Below are positions 26,478-34,455 of a DNA stretch of 64,000 nt, piece by piece. Origin of the DNA: Burkholderia pseudomultivorans (lineage in GTDB: Bacteria > Pseudomonadota > Gammaproteobacteria > Burkholderiales > Burkholderiaceae). The stretch lies in NCBI RefSeq assembly GCF_001718415.1, contig NZ_CP013377.1, positions 1,612,001 to 1,676,000 on the forward strand. Reading direction: 5' to 3'. The notes below the pieces were generated by a model that saw only the letters and a list, made by a program, of their open reading frames with translations, was not told the DNA's origin and did no database searches. The position numbers were made by a program, and so were the translations under genes. The stretch's first letter is position 1. Every line of letters begins with the position of its first letter.

Positions 26478-26513
26478 CATATGCAGAAAAACTGTACAGT
26501 TTGACTGTATATG
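26478..26513. promoter_or_regulatory. 36-base palindromic MarR operator candidate
   Basis: The core ACTGTACAGT (26491-26500) is a perfect palindrome. Extended to 26478-26513, 15 of 18 positions on each side pair, with CATATGCAG on the left and CTGTATATG on the right. It is AT-rich within very GC-rich DNA and lies just upstream of the MarR start. A divergent cupin gene begins at 26640 and could share the control. Confidence 0.7.
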
Positions 26514-26639
26514 TCGCCGTTCGGCCGACATCGGGCCACGTCGCGGCGGCGGCGACCGCGCGCGCCCCGCTTCCGCTTAGTCATGCGTCAGGCGCTCTGC
26601 GATAATGCGCGCTCGTTCCCTCCGCTTTCCCCTCTCGCC

Positions 26640-27131
26640 ATGACGCAGCCGCCCGCCCCGTTCCCGACCGACCTGCCGCCGATCTCGTGCCTGCCCGGCG
26701 ACGCGTTGCCGTGGCTGCCGATGAGCGCGGACCTGCCGGGGCTCGCGATCAAGTACCTGCACATCGACGCGGCCGAGGACACGCTGACCGCGCTGCTGAA
26801 GATGCCGGCCGGCGGCACGCTGCCGCGCCATCGCCACGAGGGACGCGTGTTCGTCCATACGTTGCAGGGCGCGTGGCGCTACCGCGAGTACGACTGGATC
26901 GCGCACGCCGGCTCGACCGTGCTCGAACCGGCCGGCTCGGTGCACACGCCGGAAACGCTCGGCGCGCCGGGCGAGGACGTGATCACGTTCAACGTGATGC
27001 GCGGCGACCTGGTGCTGCTCGACGACGACGGCCGCGAAACCGCGCGCGAGAACTGCCGCGTCGCGCTGCTGCGGCAGCGCAGGCACGCGCGCACGGCGCC
27101 GGATGCGGCCGCCGCGTTCGTGACGCGGTAA
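26640..27131 (+). CDS. Cupin-domain (ChrR-like) protein
   Basis: A 163-residue single-cupin protein. The metal-binding first motif is RHRHEGRVFVHTLQGAWRYR, and the second is GSTVLEPAGSVHTPETLG. The pattern, including YDWIAHAGSTVLEPAGSVHT, resembles the 2,4'-dihydroxyacetophenone dioxygenase-like and ChrR-type cupins. It could be a small dioxygenase or a binding protein. ATG 26640 has no strong ribosome binding site; an ATG at 26583 is an alternative. It is divergent from the MarR-MFS unit across the palindromic operator. Confidence 0.75.
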   Translation: MTQPPAPFPTDLPPISCLPGDALPWLPMSADLPGLAIKYLHIDAAEDTLTALLKMPAGGTLPRHRHEGRVFVHTLQGAWRYREYDWIAHAGSTVLEPAGSVHTPETLGAPGEDVITFNVMRGDLVLLDDDGRETARENCRVALLRQRRHARTAPDAAAAFVTR

Positions 27132-27232
27132 GACAGCAGGGCGCCGGCGCGGCGCAATCCGCCGCGTGGCGGATCCCGTCCGGCGCGAGCGAACGCCGGC
27201 GCATGCGCCCGCCCCTCCGTCCGATCGGCTCG

Positions 27233-28381
27233 TTACCGGAAGCGCCTGAAAAACCGCCGGATATCGTCGGCCAGCAGATCGGGCTCCTCCATCGCCGCAA
27301 AATGGCCGCCGCTCGGCATGTCGGTCCACTGCGCGACGTCGAACGCGCGTTCGAGCCAGCTGCGCGGCGGCCGGCTGATTTCCTTCGGGAAGCGCGCGAA
27401 CGCGACGGGCACGGCCACCCGTTGCCCGGGCGCAAGGCGCATGGGCTGCAGTCGGTTTTCCCAATACATCTGCATCGAGGCGCCAATACAGCCGGTGAAC
27501 CAGTAGAGCGAGATTCCGGTCAGCAGCGTATCGTGCGAAAACCGCCGCGCGATGTCGCCGTCGCAATCGCTCCAGGTGCGGAATTTCTCGGCGATCCATG
27601 CGGCCAGCCCGGCCGGCGAATCGTTGAGCGCGACAGCCAGCGTCCGTGGCTTCGTCATGTGCACGTGCGCATATCCGCCTTCGAGCGCGGCCCAATCGCC
27701 GCGTTGCGTCAGGAACGCCTGCTCGTCGTCGGTCGGCGGCGAAGCCGGCTCGGGCGGCGGTTCGAAGTTGCCCGGCAGGTAATTCAGATGGATGCCGTCC
27801 ACCACGCCGGCATGCCGCGCGCCGAGCGCGATCGACACGCCCGCGCCGAGATCGCCGCCTTGCGCACCGTAGCGTCGATACCCGAGGCCGGACATCAACG
27901 CCGCCCAGCGGTCGGCGACCTGCCATGCCGACATGCCGGGCGCCGCCGGCGCCGGCGAGAACAGGAAGCCAGGGAGCGACGGCACGACGACGTCGAACGC
28001 GTCGCCGGGATCGCCGCCGAATGCGGCCGGGTCGCAGAGCCGATCGATCAGCGCATCGAATTCGAATACGGAGCCCGGCCAGCCGTGCGTGATGACGAGC
28101 GGGTAAGGTTCCGGTCCCGCGCCACGCCGATGAATGAAATGCACGCGCTGTCCGTCCACGTCCGCGACGAACTGCGGCAATCGGTTCAGCGCACGCTCCG
28201 CCGCACGCCAGTCGAAGCCGTCTGCCCAGTATGCGAGCAGCTCGCGCAGCCACGCGTCGTCCATCCCCTGCTGCCACGGCTCGGCGGGTGTCAGCACCGG
28301 CGGACGAACGTCGCGCAGGCGACGACGCAGGTCAGCGAGCGCTTGATCGGGTATCGCAATGTCGAACGGTTCGGCGTGCAT
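27233..28381 (-). CDS. Epoxide hydrolase (alpha/beta hydrolase with N-terminal EHN domain)
   Basis: A 382-residue protein. The N-terminal domain (EPFDIAIPDQALADLRRRL, residues 4-24, through ADGFDWRAAERALNRLPQF) is the EHN cap of microsomal-type epoxide hydrolases. HGWPGSVFEF (99-108) gives the oxyanion part, and D177 in AQGGDLGAG is the nucleophile. The end carries GGHFAAMEEPDLLADDIRRF with the catalytic His. It should hydrate epoxides to diols. It follows a GlxA-type regulator gene by 78 bases on the same strand. Confidence 0.9.
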   Translation of the reverse strand: MHAEPFDIAIPDQALADLRRRLRDVRPPVLTPAEPWQQGMDDAWLRELLAYWADGFDWRAAERALNRLPQFVADVDGQRVHFIHRRGAGPEPYPLVITHGWPGSVFEFDALIDRLCDPAAFGGDPGDAFDVVVPSLPGFLFSPAPAAPGMSAWQVADRWAALMSGLGYRRYGAQGGDLGAGVSIALGARHAGVVDGIHLNYLPGNFEPPPEPASPPTDDEQAFLTQRGDWAALEGGYAHVHMTKPRTLAVALNDSPAGLAAWIAEKFRTWSDCDGDIARRFSHDTLLTGISLYWFTGCIGASMQMYWENRLQPMRLAPGQRVAVPVAFARFPKEISRPPRSWLERAFDVAQWTDMPSGGHFAAMEEPDLLADDIRRFFRRFR

Positions 28382-28459
28382 CGTGTCTCCTTGCGAAGCA
28401 TGTCGACGAGATTCTGCGCGATTTTTCCGGCCCGCGCCGACGGCGTGCGGCCGCGCGCG

Positions 28460-29419
28460 TCAGCCCGTTTCCCGCTGATCGGTGCGCGCATCGCGCCGCA
28501 GCGCCTGCGGCGGCAGGCCGAACCCGCGTACGAACGCGTCGCGCATGTGCCGGCGGTCGCGAAAACCGTTCTCCTTCGCGATCACGTCGAGCGGATGGCG
28601 GCTCCGTTCGATCATCAGCCGCGCGGATTCGAGCCTCAGCCGCTCGATCGCCTTCGCGGGCGACTGTCCGGTTTCGCGCGTAAACACGCGGCTGAACTGG
28701 CGCGGGCTCAGGTGCACGGCCTCGGCCAGCGCCTCCACGGTCAGCGCACGGCCGAGATTCCGCCGCGCGTAGTTGAGCGCGTTCTGGATCCGGTCGGATT
28801 TCGGCGCAAGCTCGAGCATTTCCGAATGCTGCGACTGGCCGCCGGCCCGGCGCTGGTGCATCACCAGCTTGTGCGCGACCGATCGCGCGGCATCGGCGCC
28901 GAGGTCCTTTTCCACCATGGCGAGCGCGAGATCGAGCCCGGCCGTCATTCCGGCCGAGGTCCAGATCGGGCCGTCGACGATATAGATCCGGTCGTCCTCG
29001 ACGCGAATCTCCGGGTAGCACCGCTGCATGTCGCGGCCGAACGCCCAGTGCGTGGTCGCGCGGCGCTGCGCGAGCAGGCCGGCCTCGGCCAGCACGAATG
29101 CACCGGTGCAGATGCCGGCGATCCGCCGCGCCCGGGCACTCGCGCGGCGCAGGTAGGCAACGACGCCGGCCGGCGCCGGCGCGGCGAGCGGATCGTTGAC
29201 GCCCGCGACGATCCAGGTATCGACGCCGATCCGCCCGCGCAGCGCGCGCGTGGCGACCGCCAGTCCGAGCGACGAGCGCACGTCGCCGCCGTCGACCGAA
29301 TAGTTGTCCATCGCGTAGAACGGCGCGTCCATCCCCATGTTCGCGTACTCGAACACGGACTGCGCGGCAAGCGCCATGATCTGGAAGCCGTCGCTGATCA
29401 AAAAGCCGATTCGGTGCAT
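28460..29419 (-). CDS. GlxA-type AraC regulator with DJ-1/PfpI-like sensor domain
   Basis: A 319-residue protein with two parts. Residues 1-185 are a DJ-1/PfpI amidotransferase-like domain (RIGFLISDGFQIMALAAQSV, and IAGICTGAFVLAEAGLL with the nucleophile-elbow Cys). Residues about 205-310 are an AraC helix-turn-helix domain (ALTVEALAEAVHLSPRQFSR, then KENGFRDRRHMRDAFVRGFG). Such regulators control quaternary-amine, arginine or aldehyde-related genes. It lies upstream of the epoxide hydrolase and is divergent from an SDR gene 132 bases away, either of which could be a target. Confidence 0.92.
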   Translation of the reverse strand: MHRIGFLISDGFQIMALAAQSVFEYANMGMDAPFYAMDNYSVDGGDVRSSLGLAVATRALRGRIGVDTWIVAGVNDPLAAPAPAGVVAYLRRASARARRIAGICTGAFVLAEAGLLAQRRATTHWAFGRDMQRCYPEIRVEDDRIYIVDGPIWTSAGMTAGLDLALAMVEKDLGADAARSVAHKLVMHQRRAGGQSQHSEMLELAPKSDRIQNALNYARRNLGRALTVEALAEAVHLSPRQFSRVFTRETGQSPAKAIERLRLESARLMIERSRHPLDVIAKENGFRDRRHMRDAFVRGFGLPPQALRRDARTDQRETG

Positions 29420-29551
29420 ATGCGTTCTCCGGTCCCGTGCCGAATGGGTCGATGTCCTGAATCGTACCCATCTACGTCATTTGTGTCGCGGCGCTTCACG
29501 CGCAGAATGCCTTCACGCCATCCGGCCATTCTCATCGAAACGGAGCACATC

Positions 29552-30352
29552 ATGACGCAAGCACATCGCGGTACCGCCCTCATTACCGGCGCGTCGTCGG
29601 GCATCGGCGCCGTCTACGCGGACCGCCTCGCGCGCCGCGGCTACGACCTGATCCTGGTCGCGCGCAACCGCGAACGGCTGAGCGCGCTCGCCGCGCGCAT
29701 CACGAACGACACGCAGCGCAGCGTCGAGATCGTCGATGCGGACCTCAACGACCGCGCGGCGCTCGCCGCCGTCGAAGCCAAGCTGAAACAGGACGCGAGC
29801 ATCACGCTGCTTGTGAACAACGCGGGCATCGGCACGCACGCGCCGCTGCTCGACAGCGACGTCGACGCGATGACGCGGATGATCGACCTGAACGTGACCG
29901 CCCTCACGCGCCTGACCTATGCGGCCGTGCCCGGCTTCGTCGCACGCGGCGGCGGCGCCGTGATCAACATTTCGTCGATCGTCGCGATCTCGCCGGAAAC
30001 GCTCAACGGCGTATACGGCGGCAGCAAGGCGTTCGTGCTGGCGTTCAGCCAGTCGCTGCATCACGAACTCGCCGACCAGGGCGTGCAGGTGCAGGCCGTG
30101 CTGCCCGGTGCGACGGCCACCGATTTCTGGCAGACGGGCGGCCTGCCGCTCGAGCACCTGCCGAAGGAAATCGTGATGACCGCCGCGGACATGGTCGATG
30201 CGGCGCTGGTCGGGTTCGATCGCGGCGAACTCGTGACGATCCCGTCGCTGCACGCGGGCGACGAATGGGAGGCGTACGAGGCCGCGCGCCGCACGATGGC
30301 GCCGCACCTGTCGGCCGATACGCCCGCGCCGCGCTACGCCGCGGCGCGCTAG
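29552..30352 (+). CDS. Short-chain dehydrogenase/reductase (DltE-like SDR)
   Basis: A 266-residue SDR with TGASSGIGAVYADRLARRG, LLVNNAGIGTHAPL, the catalytic Ser in NISSIVAI, and YGGSKAFVLAFS. The group is often annotated DltE-like and acts on unknown ketones or aldehydes with NADPH. The ATG at 29552 follows CGGAGC. It is divergent from the GlxA-type regulator, and its stop codon overlaps by 4 bases the stop of the convergent MFS gene (CTAG at 30349-30352). Confidence 0.9.
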   Translation: MTQAHRGTALITGASSGIGAVYADRLARRGYDLILVARNRERLSALAARITNDTQRSVEIVDADLNDRAALAAVEAKLKQDASITLLVNNAGIGTHAPLLDSDVDAMTRMIDLNVTALTRLTYAAVPGFVARGGGAVINISSIVAISPETLNGVYGGSKAFVLAFSQSLHHELADQGVQVQAVLPGATATDFWQTGGLPLEHLPKEIVMTAADMVDAALVGFDRGELVTIPSLHAGDEWEAYEAARRTMAPHLSADTPAPRYAAAR

Positions 30353-31698
30353 TTGCCGGCGGGGCTCGCGCCGCGCGGTGCGGCGCGCACGCCCAGCAGC
30401 ATCGCGACCGCACACGCGGCCAGCAATCCGGCGATCATCAGCATCGCCGGATCCATGCTGCCGGTTTTCGTGCGGATCACGCCGACGATCCACGGCGTGA
30501 TCATCCCGCTCGACACGCCGATGCTGCTGATCAGCGCGATCCCGCCCGCCGCGCCGGCGCCCGAGAAATACGCGGACGGCACCGCCCAGAACACCGGATG
30601 CGCGGCGAAGATCAGCATCGCGGCGACCGACAGCAGCGCCATCATCGCGACGATGCTGGGCAGGTGCAGCGTCAGCAGCGCGAGCGCGGCCGCGCCGCCG
30701 AGCGCGCACGCGGCAAAATGCCAGCGGCGCTCGCGCCGGCGGTCCGAACGCCGCGCGATCGCGATCAGGCCCGCCGCGCCGATCGCGTTCGGCACGATCG
30801 ACAGCAGGCTGATCTGCACGACGTCGTGGATGCCGAATTCGCGGATCATCAGCGGCATCCAGAACAGCAGCATCAGCAGCGCGGTGGTCAGCGAAAAGTA
30901 GATGAACGCGAACAGGTAGGTGCGCGGCTCCGCGAGCACCTGCCGCAGCGACCGCGCCGCCTGCGCGGGCGCATCGGCGCGGTCGGCGGCCAGGTCGGCC
31001 GCGAGCCGCTGCCGGTCGTCGTCGGACAGCCAGCGCGCGTGTTCGGGACGATCGCAGAGCCAGAACCACGCGATCACGCCGAGCAGGATCGCCGGCGCGC
31101 CCTCGATCGCGAACATCCATTGCCAGCCGTGCAGCCCGAGCACGCCCGACATGCCGCGCATGATCCAGCCCGACAGCAGCCCGCCGATCATCCCCGCGAC
31201 CGCGACGCCCGCATAGAAGATCGACAGCACCGACGCGCGCCGCCGCGCCGGATACCAGTACGTCAGGTAGAACACGACGCCCGGGAAGAAGCCGGCCTCG
31301 AACACGCCGAGCAGGAAGCGCAGCGCATAGAAGTGCTGCGCGTTGTCGACGGTGATCATCGCGACCGACACGCCGCCCCACAGGAACATGATCCGCGCGA
31401 AGGTGCGGCGCGCGCCGAAACGGCGCAGCAGCGCATTGCTCGGCACCTCGAACAGCACGTAGCCGACGAAGAACAGCACCGCGCCGAGGCTGTACATCGC
31501 GTCGGTCAGGCCAAGATCCTGCCGCATCTGCAGCTGCGCGAAGCCGATGTTGCTGCGGTCGAGGATCGACACGATGTAGCAGACGAACAGGAACGGCACG
31601 ATCCGCGCGCCGATGCGGCGATACAGCGCGTCGTGCTCGGTCGCGCCCGCGCCGGACGCGACGGTGCGCGCGACCTCGGCTCGAAGGGGGGATGACAT
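30349..31698 (-). CDS. MFS transporter, ACS type (paralogue of the neighbour)
   Basis: A 449-residue carrier with ACS signatures: SILDRSNIGFAQLQMRQDLG, EVPSNALLRRFGARRTFARI, GVFEAGFFPGVVFYLTYWYP and GWQWMFAIEGAPAILLG. AGGAGACC precedes the ATG at 31698. It is closely similar along its full length to the next upstream gene, so the two are a tandem duplication that has diverged, likely for related organic acid substrates. Both belong to the minus-strand cluster that starts with the MBL-fold gene. Confidence 0.88.
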   Translation of the reverse strand: MSSPLRAEVARTVASGAGATEHDALYRRIGARIVPFLFVCYIVSILDRSNIGFAQLQMRQDLGLTDAMYSLGAVLFFVGYVLFEVPSNALLRRFGARRTFARIMFLWGGVSVAMITVDNAQHFYALRFLLGVFEAGFFPGVVFYLTYWYPARRRASVLSIFYAGVAVAGMIGGLLSGWIMRGMSGVLGLHGWQWMFAIEGAPAILLGVIAWFWLCDRPEHARWLSDDDRQRLAADLAADRADAPAQAARSLRQVLAEPRTYLFAFIYFSLTTALLMLLFWMPLMIREFGIHDVVQISLLSIVPNAIGAAGLIAIARRSDRRRERRWHFAACALGGAAALALLTLHLPSIVAMMALLSVAAMLIFAAHPVFWAVPSAYFSGAGAAGGIALISSIGVSSGMITPWIVGVIRTKTGSMDPAMLMIAGLLAACAVAMLLGVRAAPRGASPAGN

Positions 31699-31797
31699 CG
31701 ATGGTCTCCTCGATGAATGTCTGGGCAGGTTCGCAGGCGTCGACGCGGCACGCCGGACGCCGCCGCCCGCGCGGCGTCCGGCACGCATTCGGTGGCG

Positions 31798-33138
31798 TTA
31801 CGCCGCGCGCTCGTCCTTCACGCCGAGCATCAGCGCCGCGCCGCTGACGACCAGCAGCGCGGCCAGCAGGTACACGGCGAGATCCATGCTGCCGGTGCGC
31901 GTGCGGATCAGCCCGATCACCCACGGGCTGACGATGCCGCTCGTGATGCCGATGCTGCTGATCAGCGCGATCCCGGCGGCGGCCGCGTTGCCCGACAGAT
32001 AGCGCGTCGGCACGGCCCAGAAGATCGGCAGCGCGGCGAAGATCAGCGTCGCGGCGATCGACAGGCAGGCGAGCATCGCGGCAAAGCTGTGCAGATGCAG
32101 CGTCAGCGCCGCGAGCGCGAGGCCGCCGCCGATCGTGCAGGCCGCGAAGTGCCGGCGGCGTTCGCCGCTGCGGTCCGAGCGGCGCGCGATCAGGATCAAT
32201 CCGATCGCGCCGACCGCGTTCGGCACGACCGTATAAAGGCTCACCGCCACGACGTCGGTCACGCCGAAGTCGCGAATCATCAGCGGCATCCAGAAGTTGA
32301 GCGTCAGCGACGCGCAGGTCAGCGAGAAATAGATGAACGCGAACAGGTAGACACGCGGGTTCGTCAGCGCGGCCGACAGGCTGCGCCGGTCGTGCGCATC
32401 GTGTGCCGTGCCGCGTGCGTCCGCGCACAGCGCGGCGACGCGCGCCTTTTCCTCGGGCGTGAGCCACGCGGCGTCCTGCGGACGATCGACGAGCAGCACG
32501 AATGCGACGAACGCGAGCAGGATCGCCGGCGCGCCTTCGATCGCGAACATCCACTGCCAGCCGTGCAGCCCGAGCACGCCGCTCATGTCGCGCATGATCC
32601 AGCCCGACATCAGGCCGCCCAGCACGCCCGCGACCGCGACGCCCGCGAAGAACACGGAGATCGCCGCCGCGCGCCGGTTGGCCGGGAACCAGTAGGTCAG
32701 GTACAGCACGATGCCGGGGAAGAAGCCGGCCTCGAACACGCCGAGCAGGAAACGCAGCACGTAGAAATGCGACGGCTGCGACACGAACATCATCCCGGTC
32801 GACGCAATGCCCCACAGCAGCATGATCCGCGTGAAGGTGCGGCGCGCGCCGAAACGCGCGAGCAGCATGTTGCTCGGCACCTCGCAAAACACGTAGCCGA
32901 CGTAGAACACCGCGGCGCCCAGGCCGTACATCGCGTCGCTGAAGCCGAGGTCGTGCTTCATCTGCAATTGAGCGAAGCCGATGTTGATGCGGTCGAGGAA
33001 CGACACGACGTAGCAGAGGAACAGGAACGGCACGATCCGCCACGCGATCCTGCGGAACAGCAACGCGTCGTCCATTGCAGAGGAGGCCGAAGCACCCGCG
33101 TGCGCGAGCGTCGCTTCGGCGGGAAGCGATTGGGGCAT
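31798..33138 (-). CDS. MFS transporter, ACS type (paralogue of the neighbour)
   Basis: A 446-residue carrier from the ATG at 33138, chosen because GGAGAC lies directly upstream; another ATG four codons earlier falls within that ribosome binding site. SFLDRINIGFAQLQMKHDLG, EVPSNMLLARFGARRTFTRI and GVFEAGFFPGIVLYLTYWFP match the downstream paralogue nearly residue by residue. Proton-coupled uptake of an organic acid is expected. A terminator separates it from the MBL-fold gene, so it may have its own promoter in 33139-33270. Confidence 0.88.
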   Translation of the reverse strand: MPQSLPAEATLAHAGASASSAMDDALLFRRIAWRIVPFLFLCYVVSFLDRINIGFAQLQMKHDLGFSDAMYGLGAAVFYVGYVFCEVPSNMLLARFGARRTFTRIMLLWGIASTGMMFVSQPSHFYVLRFLLGVFEAGFFPGIVLYLTYWFPANRRAAAISVFFAGVAVAGVLGGLMSGWIMRDMSGVLGLHGWQWMFAIEGAPAILLAFVAFVLLVDRPQDAAWLTPEEKARVAALCADARGTAHDAHDRRSLSAALTNPRVYLFAFIYFSLTCASLTLNFWMPLMIRDFGVTDVVAVSLYTVVPNAVGAIGLILIARRSDRSGERRRHFAACTIGGGLALAALTLHLHSFAAMLACLSIAATLIFAALPIFWAVPTRYLSGNAAAAGIALISSIGITSGIVSPWVIGLIRTRTGSMDLAVYLLAALLVVSGAALMLGVKDERAA

Positions 33139-33274
33139 GTCTGTCTCCAAATCTCCAAACCGGCGCGCGTATCGAGTGCGCAGCCGTCACCGAGGGCGTG
33201 CGTGCGCCCTGCTTTCTCGTTCGATCGGATACGGGCGGCCCGGCCGCGGCAGGCGGCCGGTCGCCGCTTCAGGC

Positions 33275-33306
33275 AAAAGGCGGAGCGCCCTGCCGGATGC
33301 TCCGCC
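33275..33306 (-). terminator. Terminator after the MBL-fold gene
   Basis: On the minus strand, GGCGGAGC (33306-33299) and its complement GCTCCGCC (33286-33279) form an 8-bp stem followed by TTTT (33278-33275), 12 bases after the MBL-fold stop codon. The short T-tract makes it moderate in strength. Confidence 0.6.
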
Positions 33307-33318
33307 GTCGTGTGCCGC

Positions 33319-34278
33319 TCAGCTCTGCAGCGCGGCCCACATTTCCTTGTCGCGCTCGGCCGTCCAGATGCGCGGATGGGTAATGCCGCTCGCCTCGTCG
33401 AATGCGCGCGACACGTCGAACGGCAGGCAGTGCTCGTAGATGAACACGTGGCCGAACTTCGGATCCATCGCCTCGCGCGTGAGCGCCATCGCGGCCTTCA
33501 GGTCGAGCTTCTGCTCGACGGCCTTGCGGCCCTGCGCGAGCAGCGTCGTCACGAAATCCTTCGTGTAGTCGAGGCCCTGGTTCACCTCGGCCGGGTTCAG
33601 CAGCGCGGGGCCGCGGCCCGGCACCAGCTTCTCGGCGCCGAGCGCGCGCAGCGCCTCGAGCGTGGCCGGCCACTGTTCGAGCTGCGCGTCGCCGCAGTAG
33701 CACGCGGCGTCGTATTCGACGAGGTCGCCCGAGAACAGCACCTTCTGCGACGGCAGCCAGACGATCGTGTCGCCCTTCGTATGGCCCGAGCCGACGTGCA
33801 TGATCTTCACTTCGAGCTTGCCGAGGAACAGCGTGATCTCGCGCTCGAACACGAGCGTCGGCCAGGTCAGGCCCGGCACCGTCTCGACGCCCGCGAACAG
33901 GCGCGGAAAGCGCTCGATCTCCGACTTCATGTCGGCCTCGCCGCGCTCGACGATCATCTCGTACGTGCCGCGGCTCGCGATCACGTGCTGCGCGCCTTCG
34001 TCGAAATACGCGGACGCGCCCAGCACGCGCACCGCGTGGTAGTGCGACAGCACGACGTGCTTGATCGGCTTGTCGGTCACGCTGCGGATCTTCGCGATCA
34101 GGTCCTGCGCCATCGCCGGCGTCGCGGTCGTGTCGACGATCAGCACGCTGTCGTCGCCGATGATCACGCCGGAGTTCGGGTCGCCTTCGGCGGTGTACGC
34201 GTACGCGTTCTCGGACAGCTGCGTCCAGGTGACTTTCTTCTCTTCCAGATCGGCTTGGGAGGCGAATGCTTTGGCCAT
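33319..34278 (-). CDS. Metallo-beta-lactamase-fold protein with altered metal ligands
   Basis: A 319-residue MBL-fold protein (VIIGDDSVLIVDTTATPAMA start of the fold, SGHTKGDT and LFSGDLVEYD later). The usual HxHxDH motif reads HYHAVR (79-84): H79 and H81 are kept, but Asp and the last His are replaced by V83 and R84. H166 and D185 are kept, and the late His is R222 (VPGRG rather than PGHG). The first zinc site could survive while the second is lost. It is divergent from the double-IclR gene, which probably regulates it. Catalytic activity is uncertain. Confidence 0.85.
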   Translation of the reverse strand: MAKAFASQADLEEKKVTWTQLSENAYAYTAEGDPNSGVIIGDDSVLIVDTTATPAMAQDLIAKIRSVTDKPIKHVVLSHYHAVRVLGASAYFDEGAQHVIASRGTYEMIVERGEADMKSEIERFPRLFAGVETVPGLTWPTLVFEREITLFLGKLEVKIMHVGSGHTKGDTIVWLPSQKVLFSGDLVEYDAACYCGDAQLEQWPATLEALRALGAEKLVPGRGPALLNPAEVNQGLDYTKDFVTTLLAQGRKAVEQKLDLKAAMALTREAMDPKFGHVFIYEHCLPFDVSRAFDEASGITHPRIWTAERDKEMWAALQS

Positions 34279-34343
34279 GTTGCGTTCCGTGGCTGCGAGC
34301 CATGTGTTGAGGGGAGTGAGCGGATCATCGTCCTGCACCGGAT

Positions 34344-34374
34344 ATTTGTCAATGACAAATTGGCTTGCTATTGT
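34344..34374 (+). promoter_or_regulatory. Operator palindrome overlapping a sigma-70 promoter for the IclR gene
   Basis: ATTTGTCA (34344-34351), a central A, and TGACAAAT (34353-34360) form a perfect 17-base dyad. TTGTCA within it (34346-34351) serves as a -35 box, and TATTGT (34369-34374) lies 17 bases downstream as a -10 box. Binding here would block the IclR-gene promoter and could act on the divergent MBL gene too. The dyad has the size and symmetry of IclR-type sites. Confidence 0.65.
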
Positions 34375-34455
34375 CTAATACGGGTAAACCTGCGGGCTGG
34401 CGCGCTAAATGGCGTCGGATACCATGCGGGGTTTCGTCATCGGGACAATCATCGC

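Noticed and set aside
31717..34455. A long plus-strand frame leading into the double-IclR gene
   Set aside because: It is antisense to an MFS gene and the MBL gene. IclR similarity begins only after the GTG at 34456.
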